Source of the DNA: Anaerolineae bacterium
Lineage (GTDB): Bacteria; Chloroflexota; Anaerolineae; Aggregatilineales; Phototrophicaceae
NCBI GenBank assembly: GCA_017303635.1
Contig: JAFLCG010000008.1
Coordinates: forward strand, 62,001-126,000
Direction: 5' to 3'
Length of the DNA: 64,000 nucleotides
Shown here: piece by piece, positions 8,260 to 16,453 of the stretch
Layout of the letters: every line of letters begins with the position of its first letter
Position numbering within the stretch: position 1 is the stretch's first letter
The notes under the pieces: generated by a model
The model's input: the letters and a program-made list of their open reading frames with translations, nothing else
Database searches by the model: none
Told to the model about the DNA's origin: nothing
Translations under genes and position numbers: made by a program

Positions 8260-8324
8260 ATATCTCCACTATACCCCGTTTTAAGAAGCTGTAAAGCCCC
8301 CAAAAAACGATGGCTATAGAAAGC

Positions 8325-8351
8325 AAAACCGGATGTGAGACACCCGGTTTT
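8325..8351 (-). terminator. intrinsic terminator of tRNA-Cys
   Basis: AAAACCGG (8325-8332) pairs with CCGGTTTT (8344-8351), and TGT/ACA continue the stem inside. On the minus strand it begins 3 nt after the tRNA and ends in TTTT. Confidence 0.75.
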
Positions 8352-8354
8352 CAG

Positions 8355-8426
8355 AGGCGACGGCCGGATTCGAACCGGCGAATGAAGCTTTTGCAGAGCT
8401 TTGCCTTACCACTTGGCCACGTCGCC
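8355..8426 (-). tRNA. tRNA-Cys (GCA)
   Basis: Cloverleaf on the minus strand: the acceptor stem GGCGACG/CGTCGCC is perfectly paired and followed by discriminator U, as is usual for cysteine. The D arm has GTGGTAAGG, the anticodon stem AAGCT/AGCTT encloses CTGCAAA with anticodon GCA, and the T arm is GCCGG-TTCGAAT-CCGGC. CCA is not encoded. It lies between the DUF1003 leader and a minus-strand hypothetical gene. Confidence 0.97.
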
Positions 8427-8478
8427 ATCTCCTTCACATTATAGGAGTTTGCGGCGCAGGCGGCAAGCCTTAATCGAC

Positions 8479-9489
8479 TTACAGCGAGACGATCCGGTTG
8501 GCCACGCGGAGCTGCTTGGGGAAGACGGGCAAAAAGTCCGCCAGCGACTTGTACTTGCCCGACAGGAAATCGCTCCGGTAGCGGCGCAGCACACTGACGG
8601 TCCCCGGTAGATTGGTAACGCCGTGCATCTTGCGTTCCATCAGCACATAGGAGTCGGCTTCTTTTTTATTGACATGCTGTTCCAGGTAGAGCGCGGCCAG
8701 GGCGCTGGTGAACAGCGCCGTGAACTGCTCCTGCCAGGTGGGATAGCGCTGCTTAAATTTGGCATCGACCGGCAGACCCTGCTCCGCCAGCGGGCCGAGC
8801 GCATCGGGATGGTGTGCCAGATAGTCGGCCATCAGTTCGTGACCGTACTGCATCAGGGCGACGCGGCGGATATAAGCCGGGTCTTCGTCAAAGGGCCAGG
8901 GCGGGCTATCCCCCCAGGCGAGGCGCGGCGGCGCGATGCAGATCAGTTCACCATCCTGCCGGACGGTTGATTCTTCGTTAGCCGGAAAGAGAATGCTGGG
9001 GATGAAGACCAGTTTTTCCGCCACTTCCCCCAGGAAGGGCTTGAGGAAGGGCTTGAAGTGTACCCCATGGAAGACCCGTTCAGACTCGGCACGGGCTGCC
9101 AGCCAGACAGATTGCTCGGCATTCCAGAAGGCGGTCAGGCGGGACTGCTCGAAGAAGGCCTTCAACTGCGCGGGCCACTCGGCAGGCATCCAGGCCGGGG
9201 CAGTGGTGACCGTCATCTCCGGCCAGGTCATGTGCGCGGCCAGAGTCTGGAACTGCGCGAGCGTCACGCCCTGATCGAGCAGGCGCTGCATGGTCTGGAC
9301 GGCAGGATGATCCTGGTGCGGCTCCAGGAATTTGCGGGTGGCGCGGGCGTGCAGATGGGTGCCATGCGGCTTCTTCGCCTGGGATTTTTGCGGCCAGTCG
9401 GTGACGGCCAGCACCGCATACATAAAGCGGGCACGGTCATCCAGCCGTACACTGACATCCTGCTGTACGGGGTCAATGGTCATCGTCAT
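8479..9489 (-). CDS. hypothetical cytoplasmic protein
   Basis: The ATG at 9489 gives 336 residues; an in-frame TTG at 9516 would add nine and has no better ribosome site. The protein is soluble, with many Trp, Phe and Pro residues and no signal peptide. Segments such as VFHGVHFKPFLKPFLGEV, PPWPFDEDPAYIRRVALMQYGHELMADY and LMERKMHGVTNLPGTVSVLRRY look conserved but do not match a family I can name. A loose resemblance of the central QYGHELMADYLAHH region to metal-dependent hydrolases lacks an HExxH. It ends 53 bp before the tRNA-Cys gene and may share a transcript with it. Confidence 0.65.
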   Translation of the reverse strand: MTMTIDPVQQDVSVRLDDRARFMYAVLAVTDWPQKSQAKKPHGTHLHARATRKFLEPHQDHPAVQTMQRLLDQGVTLAQFQTLAAHMTWPEMTVTTAPAWMPAEWPAQLKAFFEQSRLTAFWNAEQSVWLAARAESERVFHGVHFKPFLKPFLGEVAEKLVFIPSILFPANEESTVRQDGELICIAPPRLAWGDSPPWPFDEDPAYIRRVALMQYGHELMADYLAHHPDALGPLAEQGLPVDAKFKQRYPTWQEQFTALFTSALAALYLEQHVNKKEADSYVLMERKMHGVTNLPGTVSVLRRYRSDFLSGKYKSLADFLPVFPKQLRVANRIVSL

Positions 9490-9613
9490 ATTCTCGGAAT
9501 CCGAAAGCGGATGCAATAAATGCGTATATACACATTCTAGTCGTGGAGTACCTGATGGGCAAGCAACCGCATCTTAATTCTGCATTACAGAAGTGAGATG
9601 AGCGCCTGAAGCG

Positions 9614-11035
9614 TCAACCCGCCGGGATGGGGAACTCGGCTGAAGCCGGGCCGATCAAGCCGCTGGCATCGACGCTGAAGATGACCAGGGAACCAAACTG
9701 CCCCCAGCCATCCCAATCGACAAAGTTGCCCGTCCATTCAAAGCTCTCACTGGGGTTAAAGGTCAAGGCGTTGGGTCGGCGCAGGGCGATGATATAGCGA
9801 GCTGCGTCAGGGTTAGGTTCCCACACCAGACGGCGGGTGCCATTGTTGTTGGGGCGCAGGCTAAGGTTATTGGGGGGCTGTGGCCCGCTGGACATGGCCG
9901 TGACGACGGTCAGAACCGCCTGGGTGGCGCGCCGCATATAGCTGGCCTGAATATCTTCCAGATTGTCATCCGGCGTATGCTGCCGCGCCAGATCTTCCAG
10001 TGGCTCGATGAAGCGCCCTGCCGGATAGCCAACCTCGCTAAAGGAGAGGTGATCGCTATAACGTCCAACACGATCCGCCAGGTCTTCCACATTGATGAAA
10101 AAATCAGGGATATAACGCTGGTGAATGAACTGGCTCATGCGGGCCAGTTGGCGCGAGGGCGAACCGGGGCCATCGTTGGGGCCGTCAGAAAAGAGGCGGA
10201 TGGTGGTGTCGTTGATTTCGCCATTCGGCCCGGTATGGCTGCCGATGATATCCAGGCTGAACATGCCGCGTATATCGTAGCGTGCGCCGCCAGCCTGGTT
10301 TTGCAGATAGCGGATAAACTCAATACTGCCCTGCCGCCCGACTTCTTCCGCCGCGAAGGCCACAAACATGATGGTGGCGCGGGTGGGGCGCTGGCTGAGG
10401 ATACGGGCAATCTCCAGCATTCCAGCTACACCAGAACCGTTGTCATTGGCCCCCGGCGAGGGGTATTCCGGGTCGCCCTGACCGCGCAGGATGCTATCGT
10501 AGTGCGCGCCGATGATGATGACACCCGCTCCGGCATCGGTGCCATTGAGCAGGCCGATAATGTTGGTCTGGGTGGTGCGGACGCCCTGCCATTCGAGGGT
10601 GAAGGTGTGGTCAAAGACCTGGAAGCGACCGGCTGACAGCGGGATGATACTGTCCATTTGCTGGCGAATGTAGCGGTAGGCAGCACGGACGCCCCGGTTG
10701 CCACCATCGATCGAATTGACGTGCCGCGTGACCATCCGCTGCAGCGCATCAATATCAATAATCATGCGGTCAACCGTGACCTGATTGAGCAGGCTGCCAA
10801 TCAGGGCTTGCCCGGTCGGGCCTTGGGGCGCAGGGCCACCCGCAGCTTGACCACCCGGTAGATCTTCCGGTGGCAGGGTTGCCAGCGCAATCGGAGCCTG
10901 GGCGGTATCGGTGGGTAGGGCATTGCCGATGACCAGAGTCGGGGGTGCGTTAGAGGTCGTCAGGGTGCAGGCCAGCAGCATGACGGACATCCATAATATA
11001 ACCAGCGTGGCAGGGAGCGATGAATGACGCCTCAT
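9614..11035 (-). CDS. M28 family zinc aminopeptidase, lipoprotein
   Basis: Start at the ATG at 11035; the frame opens earlier at 11110 but a lipoprotein signal begins here. Residues 1-23 form a type II signal with Cys23 in VMLLACT, so the enzyme is probably anchored to the outer face of the membrane. A Pro/Gly/Ala linker runs to about 80. The M28 catalytic domain shows zinc ligand H178 and D180 (GAHYDS), bridging D198 (GANDNGSG) and the E230/E231 pair (AAEEVGRQGS), with a later SDHLSF. The C-terminal 90 residues form a small beta domain of Fn3-like appearance. M28 enzymes release N-terminal amino acids. Its site suggests peptide scavenging outside the cell. Confidence 0.9.
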   Translation of the reverse strand: MRRHSSLPATLVILWMSVMLLACTLTTSNAPPTLVIGNALPTDTAQAPIALATLPPEDLPGGQAAGGPAPQGPTGQALIGSLLNQVTVDRMIIDIDALQRMVTRHVNSIDGGNRGVRAAYRYIRQQMDSIIPLSAGRFQVFDHTFTLEWQGVRTTQTNIIGLLNGTDAGAGVIIIGAHYDSILRGQGDPEYPSPGANDNGSGVAGMLEIARILSQRPTRATIMFVAFAAEEVGRQGSIEFIRYLQNQAGGARYDIRGMFSLDIIGSHTGPNGEINDTTIRLFSDGPNDGPGSPSRQLARMSQFIHQRYIPDFFINVEDLADRVGRYSDHLSFSEVGYPAGRFIEPLEDLARQHTPDDNLEDIQASYMRRATQAVLTVVTAMSSGPQPPNNLSLRPNNNGTRRLVWEPNPDAARYIIALRRPNALTFNPSESFEWTGNFVDWDGWGQFGSLVIFSVDASGLIGPASAEFPIPAG

Positions 11036-11132
11036 GTTGGCGGATTGTACCATCAAGAAGCGATGCCGGGGAGGCGAGCGTAGGGGAAGCGCCTGCCCGG
11101 CGTACAACACAACTCGGCTACCTCAGATACGA

Positions 11133-11633
11133 TTATTTCAGATTGCTGAAGGCGAAGCGGTAATCGTGTTCTTCCGGGCGGTGTTCCTCGTTGTAGATAC
11201 CCTGACTGTATCGTGAAAGTATCTTGCGCCAGAAGGCTAAGGCGTGGAGATTGGTCTCCAGCACGCAGAGTTCCCAATGTCCCGGATGTAGATCGAATAG
11301 CTGCCGGGCAGCCTGTTCCCCGATGCCTTGCTGTTGATAGGGGGCCAAGACAAAGAACTCTGCCAATTCATGGACGAATCCCAGTTCGTCATCTTCGATG
11401 TTGAGAATCAGAATGGAATAACCCGCTACCACGCCATCCACCCGAATCAGGTAGAAACGAGCGTATTCCGTATCCGCCCAGGCCTCATCCAGATCGCTAT
11501 CATCAAAGCGCCCATCCGGGCCAAGTTCAAAGTGCGGGTCAAAGCGAGCAAATTCGTAGATGTAGAGCTGGTTGAGATTACGAATCAAAGTGCCGTGCTG
11601 GGTTTGGGTTGCCGGTTCGATTGTCACGTTCAT
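11133..11633 (-). CDS. GNAT family N-acetyltransferase
   Basis: The ATG at 11633 (MNVTIEPA) gives 166 residues of GNAT fold: an N-terminal helix with LYIYEFA, central strands around RFYLIRVDGVVAGYSIL, and the acetyl-CoA loop in FVLAPYQQQGIGEQAARQLF, close to the Q/RxxGxG/A motif. It ends with WELCVLETNLHALAFWRKIL, the usual beta5-alpha4 pair. The substrate cannot be read from the sequence. It is divergent from the TIR gene, with 208 bp between them that hold the palindrome at 11698-11713. Confidence 0.85.
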   Translation of the reverse strand: MNVTIEPATQTQHGTLIRNLNQLYIYEFARFDPHFELGPDGRFDDSDLDEAWADTEYARFYLIRVDGVVAGYSILILNIEDDELGFVHELAEFFVLAPYQQQGIGEQAARQLFDLHPGHWELCVLETNLHALAFWRKILSRYSQGIYNEEHRPEEHDYRFAFSNLK

Positions 11634-11697
11634 AGAACACCGTCCAGTCACACTCGCTTAAGGGTCATAAAGGTTCAGGTAGCGTAGCATAATTATC

Positions 11698-11713
11698 AAT
11701 TTGGTGCCAAATT
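11698..11713. promoter_or_regulatory. operator-like palindrome between divergent genes
   Basis: AATTTGG and CCAAATT are 7-bp perfect arms around TG, placed 65 bp upstream of the acetyltransferase and 130 bp upstream of the TIR gene. The form fits a dimeric repressor site; the regulator is unknown. Confidence 0.35.
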
Positions 11714-11841
11714 ACGAAACGGTTGCGATCAGTTCAAAGTCGGCTGCGATCTACTTATGCTCGATTGCCATCTATGAGACATACGAACGCGACCGCATTC
11801 TGACTCGCCACTTCCCGGCATCCTCGTCATAATAGGCACCC

Positions 11842-13233
11842 ATGAGCCATGTATTCATCTCTTACAGCAAACAGAATATCGACTTCGCCCGGTACCTGCG
11901 CGCCGTGTTGGAAGCCGAGGGTTGCCCGGTCTGGATGGATGAAGTCCGCCTGCAACCGAGCGCCCGCTGGTGGAAGGAAATTGAAGAGAGCATCAGCGCC
12001 TGCACCGCCTTTGTGGTCATCATGTCCCCGGAAGCCGCCGAGTCCGACTGGGTCGAGCGCGAAATCCTGCTGGCGGAAAAGCTCAAGCGACCGTTATTCC
12101 CGGTCTTGCTGGCGGGCGAAGCCTGGTCGCGGCTAGCGAACATCCAGTTTGAAGATATGCGCGAAGGACTGCACGCCAAACCCTCCGCCCATTTCGTGGA
12201 GGGACTCCAGCGTAAGGCGGGCCTGGGTGGAGCGGCTGCCGGGATCACGCTGGAACTCCGGCATGGAGACATCACCGAGTATCCGGCAGACGTGATCGCG
12301 CTCAAGTTCTCCGCCAGTCACAACGGGGCGGCGATGGCGGTGGCGCATCGCCTCACAACGCAAACGGGTATCACCCTCGACCAGATCAGTCCGGCGCGGG
12401 GTGAATTCGCGCTGGTGCCCAGCCTGGGTTCGCTGGGCGCTCCTGCTGCCCTGTATGTGGGATCGGCCCGCCTGCGTGATTTTGGTTATGAGGCCGTCCG
12501 GGAGTTGGGGTATAACACCCTGCGCGGATTGGCAATGCACGCACCGGAAACCCGTCAGTTGGCGATGACCCTGAACGGTCCCGGCACCAGCCTGGACGAA
12601 AATGAGGCCACGCTCTACCAGGTACGGGGCTATCTGGATGCGCTGGACGTAGGGCACTTTCCGCCCACGCTGGAACGCATCACCCTGGTCGAACGGGATG
12701 AAGGCCGCCTGAACCGCATCCGCGCATACATCAGTGAACAGGCGCTGCAGCAAGCCGAGTTCAGCCCACGCTGGAAAGCCTTCGGCGAACCGGGGCATTA
12801 CCGGCTCTTGCTCCCTCAAGGCAGCGCTCCGGCAGACCCGACCCCGGTTCAGGTGAAGCCGCATGCCTTTGTGGTGCTGCCGCAGTCGGTTAACCTGGAA
12901 GATCAGTTCTTCTACGGGATTCAGTCGCCTATCCACGCGCGCGGCCTGCTGTGTGAACGGATTGAGGACACCCTCACGGATGAGTTGATTGAGCAGGCTA
13001 AAACACGCATCAGCAGCGCCCGCCTGGTGGTCGCTGACCTGACCAAAGCCGATCCTCTGGTGTATTTGCAGGTGGGCTATGCCATGGGCAGTGGTCGCCC
13101 GGTCATCCTCATCCAGCAGGATGATCTAACCGCCCGGATGGGCATCGCTACGCAGAGTTATGCCAGTATCAAGGGACTGGAAAAACTCATCAGCAGGGAA
13201 CTGGATTCACTCATGGAAAAGGGATTGTTATGA
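11842..13233 (+). CDS. TIR - macro-like (M17-N) - deoxyribosyltransferase-like protein
   Basis: A 463-residue protein with three parts. Residues 1-130 are a TIR domain: VFISYSKQN, the CPVWMDE segment, and E74 in SDWVEREI, which aligns with the catalytic glutamate of NAD-cleaving TIR domains (SARM1 DWVHKEI). Residues about 140-320 start with LELRHGDITEYPADVI and continue like the macro-fold N-terminal domain of M17 aminopeptidases (EFALVPSLGSLGAPAALYVGSA). Residues about 345-440 (FVVLPQSVNLEDQFFYGI, VVADLTKADPLVYLQVGYAMG, PVILIQQ) resemble nucleoside deoxyribosyltransferase-like domains of defence and signalling proteins. It ends in ATGA overlap with an acyltransferase. No Shine-Dalgarno is visible and CATAAT lies 9 bp upstream, so the mRNA could be leaderless. 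A role in NAD-based immunity is inferred. Confidence 0.82.
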   Translation: MSHVFISYSKQNIDFARYLRAVLEAEGCPVWMDEVRLQPSARWWKEIEESISACTAFVVIMSPEAAESDWVEREILLAEKLKRPLFPVLLAGEAWSRLANIQFEDMREGLHAKPSAHFVEGLQRKAGLGGAAAGITLELRHGDITEYPADVIALKFSASHNGAAMAVAHRLTTQTGITLDQISPARGEFALVPSLGSLGAPAALYVGSARLRDFGYEAVRELGYNTLRGLAMHAPETRQLAMTLNGPGTSLDENEATLYQVRGYLDALDVGHFPPTLERITLVERDEGRLNRIRAYISEQALQQAEFSPRWKAFGEPGHYRLLLPQGSAPADPTPVQVKPHAFVVLPQSVNLEDQFFYGIQSPIHARGLLCERIEDTLTDELIEQAKTRISSARLVVADLTKADPLVYLQVGYAMGSGRPVILIQQDDLTARMGIATQSYASIKGLEKLISRELDSLMEKGLL

Positions 13234-13868
13234 CGTTTGTCTCGCATCGTAAGCCAGATCATCCGGCATGGTGGCGGGCGTTCGCTCGCTGGTTGTTCGG
13301 ATTATTCGGTTGGAAGGCTGTCGGCGAGGTGCCGGATCTGCCCAAGTTCGTGCTGATCGGCGCGCCACATACCTCAAACTGGGATGGGCTGCTGATGGTC
13401 GGCATCACCATCATCCTGGGCTTCAAGATGCAGTGGTTGGGCAAGCACACCCTGTTCAAATTCCCGTTCGGCGGTTTTATGCGTTTCATCGGTGGGGTGC
13501 CGGTCTACCGGCATGAGAATCGCAACATGACCGGGCAGGCGGTCGACGCCTTCAATGCCCATGAGCGCTTCATTCTGCTGGTCGCGCCGGAAGGCACCCG
13601 CAGTTATACCACCCACTGGAAGCTGGGCTTTTACCACATCGCGCTGGGGGCGAACGTGCCGATTGTGCTTGGCTTTGTCGATTACCCGCGCAAGATATGT
13701 GGACTGGGGCCAGTGCTCTACCCCAGCGGTGACCTGGATAAAGACTTTGAATTCATCCGGGCTTTTTATGCGGACAAGGTGGGGGCTAACCCCGCCAATC
13801 ACGGCCCGATCACGCCCCGGCGCAAAAGCAACAAAGATACATCCGGAGCAGCGGCTGAACCGGAATAG
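13230..13868 (+). CDS. PlsC-like lysophospholipid acyltransferase family protein
   Basis: The start ATG shares bases with the TGA of the TIR gene (ATGA), so the two are translationally coupled. The 212-residue product carries the acyltransferase motifs PHTSNWDG (the Hx4D catalytic pair), a GGVPVYR block and APEGTRS (motif III). Enzymes of this family transfer acyl chains to glycerol phosphates or lyso-lipids at the inner membrane. This short subtype is common as a stand-alone gene. The hydrophilic tail after about residue 185 (PRRKSNKDTSG) is unlike catalytic domains. Coupling to a TIR protein is unusual. Confidence 0.85.
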   Translation: MTFVSHRKPDHPAWWRAFARWLFGLFGWKAVGEVPDLPKFVLIGAPHTSNWDGLLMVGITIILGFKMQWLGKHTLFKFPFGGFMRFIGGVPVYRHENRNMTGQAVDAFNAHERFILLVAPEGTRSYTTHWKLGFYHIALGANVPIVLGFVDYPRKICGLGPVLYPSGDLDKDFEFIRAFYADKVGANPANHGPITPRRKSNKDTSGAAAEPE

Positions 13869-13902
13869 AGCCTATTTGGGAGCGCGCTCAAGATCGGCTC
13901 TA
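13866..13902. terminator. hairpin between convergent genes
   Basis: TAGAGCC (13866-13872, including the TAG stop of the acyltransferase) pairs with GGCTCTA (13896-13902), around the inner palindrome GAGCGCGCTC. It separates the acyltransferase from the convergent glycosyltransferase. There is no T tract, so strength is uncertain. Confidence 0.4.
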
Positions 13903-15075
13903 GGGCTTCGGTAGAGCCATCACCTGTTCATAGACCGCCAGGGTTTCTTTAGCGGTTTTGCGCCAGTTAAAGGCGGTAGCACGCCCCAGCCCGGCATTCA
14001 CCAGGCTCTCCCGCAGCGGCTTTTGCAGCAGCAGCGCGATGATGGCCCCGGCCAGTTGGCGAGCGTCGCCTTCGCGTACCAGGAAGGCGCCATCCCCGGC
14101 GACTTCGGGAATCGAGGAGGTATCAAAGGCGACCACCGGCGTGCCACTTTGCATGGCTTCCAATACGGGCAGACCAAAACCCTCGTAGACACTGGGGTAG
14201 ACAAACACCGAAGCCAAGCGGTACAGGGCGGGTTTATCGGCTTCATCCACGTAACCGATCCAGCGGACGTAGTCGGTAATGCCTAATTCGGCAGCATAGG
14301 CTTTCAGATCCGGGAAAACCCCTTCCCCCCAGCGGGGTTCTTTGCCCGCCAGCACCAACGGGATATTCTCGCCTTCAGCCTGACCGACATAGGTATAGGC
14401 CAGCAGCAATTCATTGACCTGTTTGCGAACGTCAAAACCACCCAGGTACAACACAAAATCAGCGGGTAGATCGTATTTGCGGCGGACTTCGGCATCTCGT
14501 TCGGCGCCGAGCCGAGGATGGAACTGCTCATCAGCCGCCAGGTACGTGACGGTGATCAAGTCAGGCGGCAGCCCAACCAGCTTCACAATATCGGCTTTGG
14601 CGGCTTCGCTGAGCGTGAGTGTATGGGCAGAACCACGAGCAGCAGCGGTCACAAGTGAGGTGTAGAGGCGGGCTTTCCAACCGGCGGCATACTCCGGCAG
14701 GGCCAGCGGGATCACATCCAGCACAGTGGTCACCAGACGGGCTGATGAGGTGAGGGGTGGCCCCCAGTAGGGGACATGGGCGATATCGGCACCTGCGCGC
14801 TGGACGGCGGCGGGATAAAGGCGCTGCTCGAACCACACTTTGCCCAGGTCACCCCCCGGTCCCTGGGTGTGGATAAGATTAACCCCGGCAGGAACCTCGG
14901 TCGGTTGGGTAATGTGCGGCGGCAGGACGAGCGTAAGCTGATGCTCTGGCGCGATTTTGTGGAGATGCGTGACCAACCGGCGAAGATATTGGCCGCTGCC
15001 GGTATTTGGTTGATCCCAGAACCAGCCGTTGTAAGCGATGTGCATAACGCGGAGGGCCTCGGTGAATTGATCCAT
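13900..15075 (-). CDS. glycosyltransferase family 4 (GT-B)
   Basis: 391 residues if the ATG at 15075 is used; the ATG at 15045 (MHIAYNGWFW) would match the usual GT4 N-terminus and is a good alternative. The N-terminal Rossmann domain has GSGQYLRRLV. The C-terminal domain has FVLYLGGFDVRKQ and the family signature VYPSVYEGFGLPVLEAM with the E-x7-E nucleotide-sugar site, then GTPVVAFDTSSIPEVAGDGA. Retaining GT4 enzymes transfer sugars from NDP or GDP donors, often in surface polysaccharide synthesis. It lies convergent to the acyltransferase, with the STAS gene upstream on the same strand. Confidence 0.92.
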   Translation of the reverse strand: MDQFTEALRVMHIAYNGWFWDQPNTGSGQYLRRLVTHLHKIAPEHQLTLVLPPHITQPTEVPAGVNLIHTQGPGGDLGKVWFEQRLYPAAVQRAGADIAHVPYWGPPLTSSARLVTTVLDVIPLALPEYAAGWKARLYTSLVTAAARGSAHTLTLSEAAKADIVKLVGLPPDLITVTYLAADEQFHPRLGAERDAEVRRKYDLPADFVLYLGGFDVRKQVNELLLAYTYVGQAEGENIPLVLAGKEPRWGEGVFPDLKAYAAELGITDYVRWIGYVDEADKPALYRLASVFVYPSVYEGFGLPVLEAMQSGTPVVAFDTSSIPEVAGDGAFLVREGDARQLAGAIIALLLQKPLRESLVNAGLGRATAFNWRKTAKETLAVYEQVMALPKP

Positions 15076-15147
15076 CAGGAGGCCCCATTATCGAGGAAAG
15101 TGATGGTCTTGACGACCCCATCCCGTCAGGGACAAGGAGCCAAGCCT

Positions 15148-15492
15148 TTAGAAATGGAAATGCTGGAAAGCCTCTTCCGGCGTGTTGTAGATGGTGAAGA
15201 CATCCTTAAACCGTACCATCGCAAAGATGGACTCGACGGGCGAACCCGGCAGGATGAGACAACACATACTCCCCCCGCAGGCGCGGACCGCGTGGAGGAC
15301 ACTGACCAGCAGACCCAGCCCGGCACTATCGAGAAAGGTGACATCGCGCAAATCGAGAATGACGTTACACTGCTGGTTGCGCGTCATGGCCTTGAAGGAC
15401 TGCTTGAGCGCCGGAGTCGTCATGGAATCGATGCGCCCATACAACCGAACTTCATGCACGGATAGCTGGTGCTCAATCAACTCAAGTTCCAT
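15148..15492 (-). CDS. STAS domain protein, anti-sigma factor antagonist
   Basis: The ATG at 15492 is preceded by GAGG at good distance; the frame opens to 15546 without a site. The 114 residues form one STAS domain, with S56 in FLDSAGLGLL as the predicted phosphorylation site of SpoIIAA/RsbV-type proteins. In that system a kinase/anti-sigma factor phosphorylates the serine, and the dephosphorylated form frees a sigma factor. No anti-sigma or sigma gene lies next to it, so the partner is elsewhere. The second half has CGGSMCCLI, an unusual Cys-rich stretch. Confidence 0.9.
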   Translation of the reverse strand: MELELIEHQLSVHEVRLYGRIDSMTTPALKQSFKAMTRNQQCNVILDLRDVTFLDSAGLGLLVSVLHAVRACGGSMCCLILPGSPVESIFAMVRFKDVFTIYNTPEEAFQHFHF

Positions 15493-15585
15493 AGTGCCTC
15501 TTGGTGTGTGCGAATTATTGCTTTCAATATAACGGAACACATTCAAAAAAGAGCCTTAAGCTATTTAACCGGCCCATGAATCAAA

Positions 15586-15610
15586 AGAGCGCCCCCGAAG
15601 GCGCGCTCTC
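15586..15610 (-). terminator. intrinsic terminator of the cold-shock gene
   Basis: Read on the minus strand, AGAGCGC and GCGCTCT pair around a TTCG-containing loop, followed at once by TTTTG. It starts about 25 nt behind the cold-shock stop codon. Confidence 0.85.
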
Positions 15611-15633
15611 TATGAATATTTAGATTTCGGAAA

Positions 15634-15846
15634 TCAGGCCCGGGTGACGCTGCTGGCCTGCTTCCCTTTGGGTCCTTCGACCACCTCAAATTCGACTTTT
15701 GTGCCTTCATCAAGGGATTTATAGCCCTGCATGGTGATGGCGCTAAAATGGACAAAAACATCTGGGGTACCATTATCTGGTGTAATGAACCCGTAGCCCT
15801 TCTCTGAATTAAACCATTTTACGGTTCCGGTGATGCGGTCGCTCAT
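15634..15846 (-). CDS. cold-shock domain protein (CspA family)
   Basis: The 70-residue single cold-shock domain has RNP1 KGYGFITP and RNP2 VFVHFS, with the usual TGTVKWFN start. It binds single-stranded RNA and DNA and acts as RNA chaperone or transcription antiterminator in the cytoplasm. The start ATG at 15846 has GGAG nine bases upstream. That ribosome site is part of a 10-bp inverted repeat with the leader (15854-15904), so translation may depend on leader folding. It has its own terminator and is therefore probably monocistronic. Confidence 0.96.
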   Translation of the reverse strand: MSDRITGTVKWFNSEKGYGFITPDNGTPDVFVHFSAITMQGYKSLDEGTKVEFEVVEGPKGKQASSVTRA

Positions 15847-15853
15847 GAATCAA

Positions 15854-15904
15854 AAACTCCTGCATGGTGTTGCCACTACAACATCTTACGAACAGCAGGA
15901 GTTT
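15854..15904 (-). promoter_or_regulatory. leader hairpin that covers the csp ribosome binding site
   Basis: On the minus strand AAACTCCTGC in the leader is a perfect complement of GCAGGAGTTT, which contains the GGAG of the cold-shock gene. The arms are separated by 31 nt. Pairing would hide the ribosome site, as in thermosensitive or protein-modulated leaders known for cspA-type genes. Confidence 0.55.
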
Positions 15905-15943
15905 AACCAGCGAATATATGAATGTCAAGTAATGTTCGTTAAC

Positions 15944-16378
15944 TTAGAGCGTTTGCATGATTCGGCGTAAGCGGCGCGCCATCTCCCGGAGCATCACAAT
16001 CGGAATATCCGCATCTTCGCGGAGGGCGTCCATAAAGTCGAGCTGGGCCAGCACGAGGCATTTGGCATCTTCCGTGGCGACGACGGAAGCCGTGCGCGGC
16101 GCATCGTCCAACAGGGAGAGTTCACCGAAGAAATCGGTTGAGCCAAGCTGATTGACGACGGTACGATCTCCATCGGCGGCATCGTAGATGACATCCGCAC
16201 GACCCGATTCCAAAATAAACAAGCCAATGCCCATCGTTCCCTGGTTCACGATGGCCTCGCCCTTGGCATAGGTACGCTCCTTGAAGCGTTTGGCCAGGCG
16301 TTGGAGCTGTCGTTCCCCCAGCCCCTGAAACAGCGGCACCGTATGCAAAAAGCGGATGATGTTCTGATTATCCTGCAT
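15944..16378 (-). CDS. cyclic nucleotide-binding domain protein
   Basis: The ATG at 16378 gives 144 residues made of one CRP/CAP-type cNMP-binding domain. An N-terminal helix (FLHTVPLFQGLGERQL) is followed by the beta-roll, with YAKGEAIVNQG, DFFGELSLLDDAPRTASVVA (the phosphate-binding cassette with GEL and RTA) and a C-terminal helix ending in ARRLRRIMQTL. There is no HTH domain, so it is a stand-alone sensor or regulatory subunit rather than a transcription factor. The ligand, cAMP, cGMP or none, cannot be decided. Neighbours are the cold-shock gene and an aminotransferase. Confidence 0.9.
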   Translation of the reverse strand: MQDNQNIIRFLHTVPLFQGLGERQLQRLAKRFKERTYAKGEAIVNQGTMGIGLFILESGRADVIYDAADGDRTVVNQLGSTDFFGELSLLDDAPRTASVVATEDAKCLVLAQLDFMDALREDADIPIVMLREMARRLRRIMQTL

Positions 16379-16453
16379 GGTGATTCTCTGCCTTATGGTA
16401 AAAGTGGGCTGGACCATGATGGTAGCTATTATATCGGTATGGAGGCAGAGGCG

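Noticed and set aside
8355..8426. tRNA gene as integration site of a genomic island
   Set aside because: No integrase and no repeat of the tRNA 3' end was found nearby.
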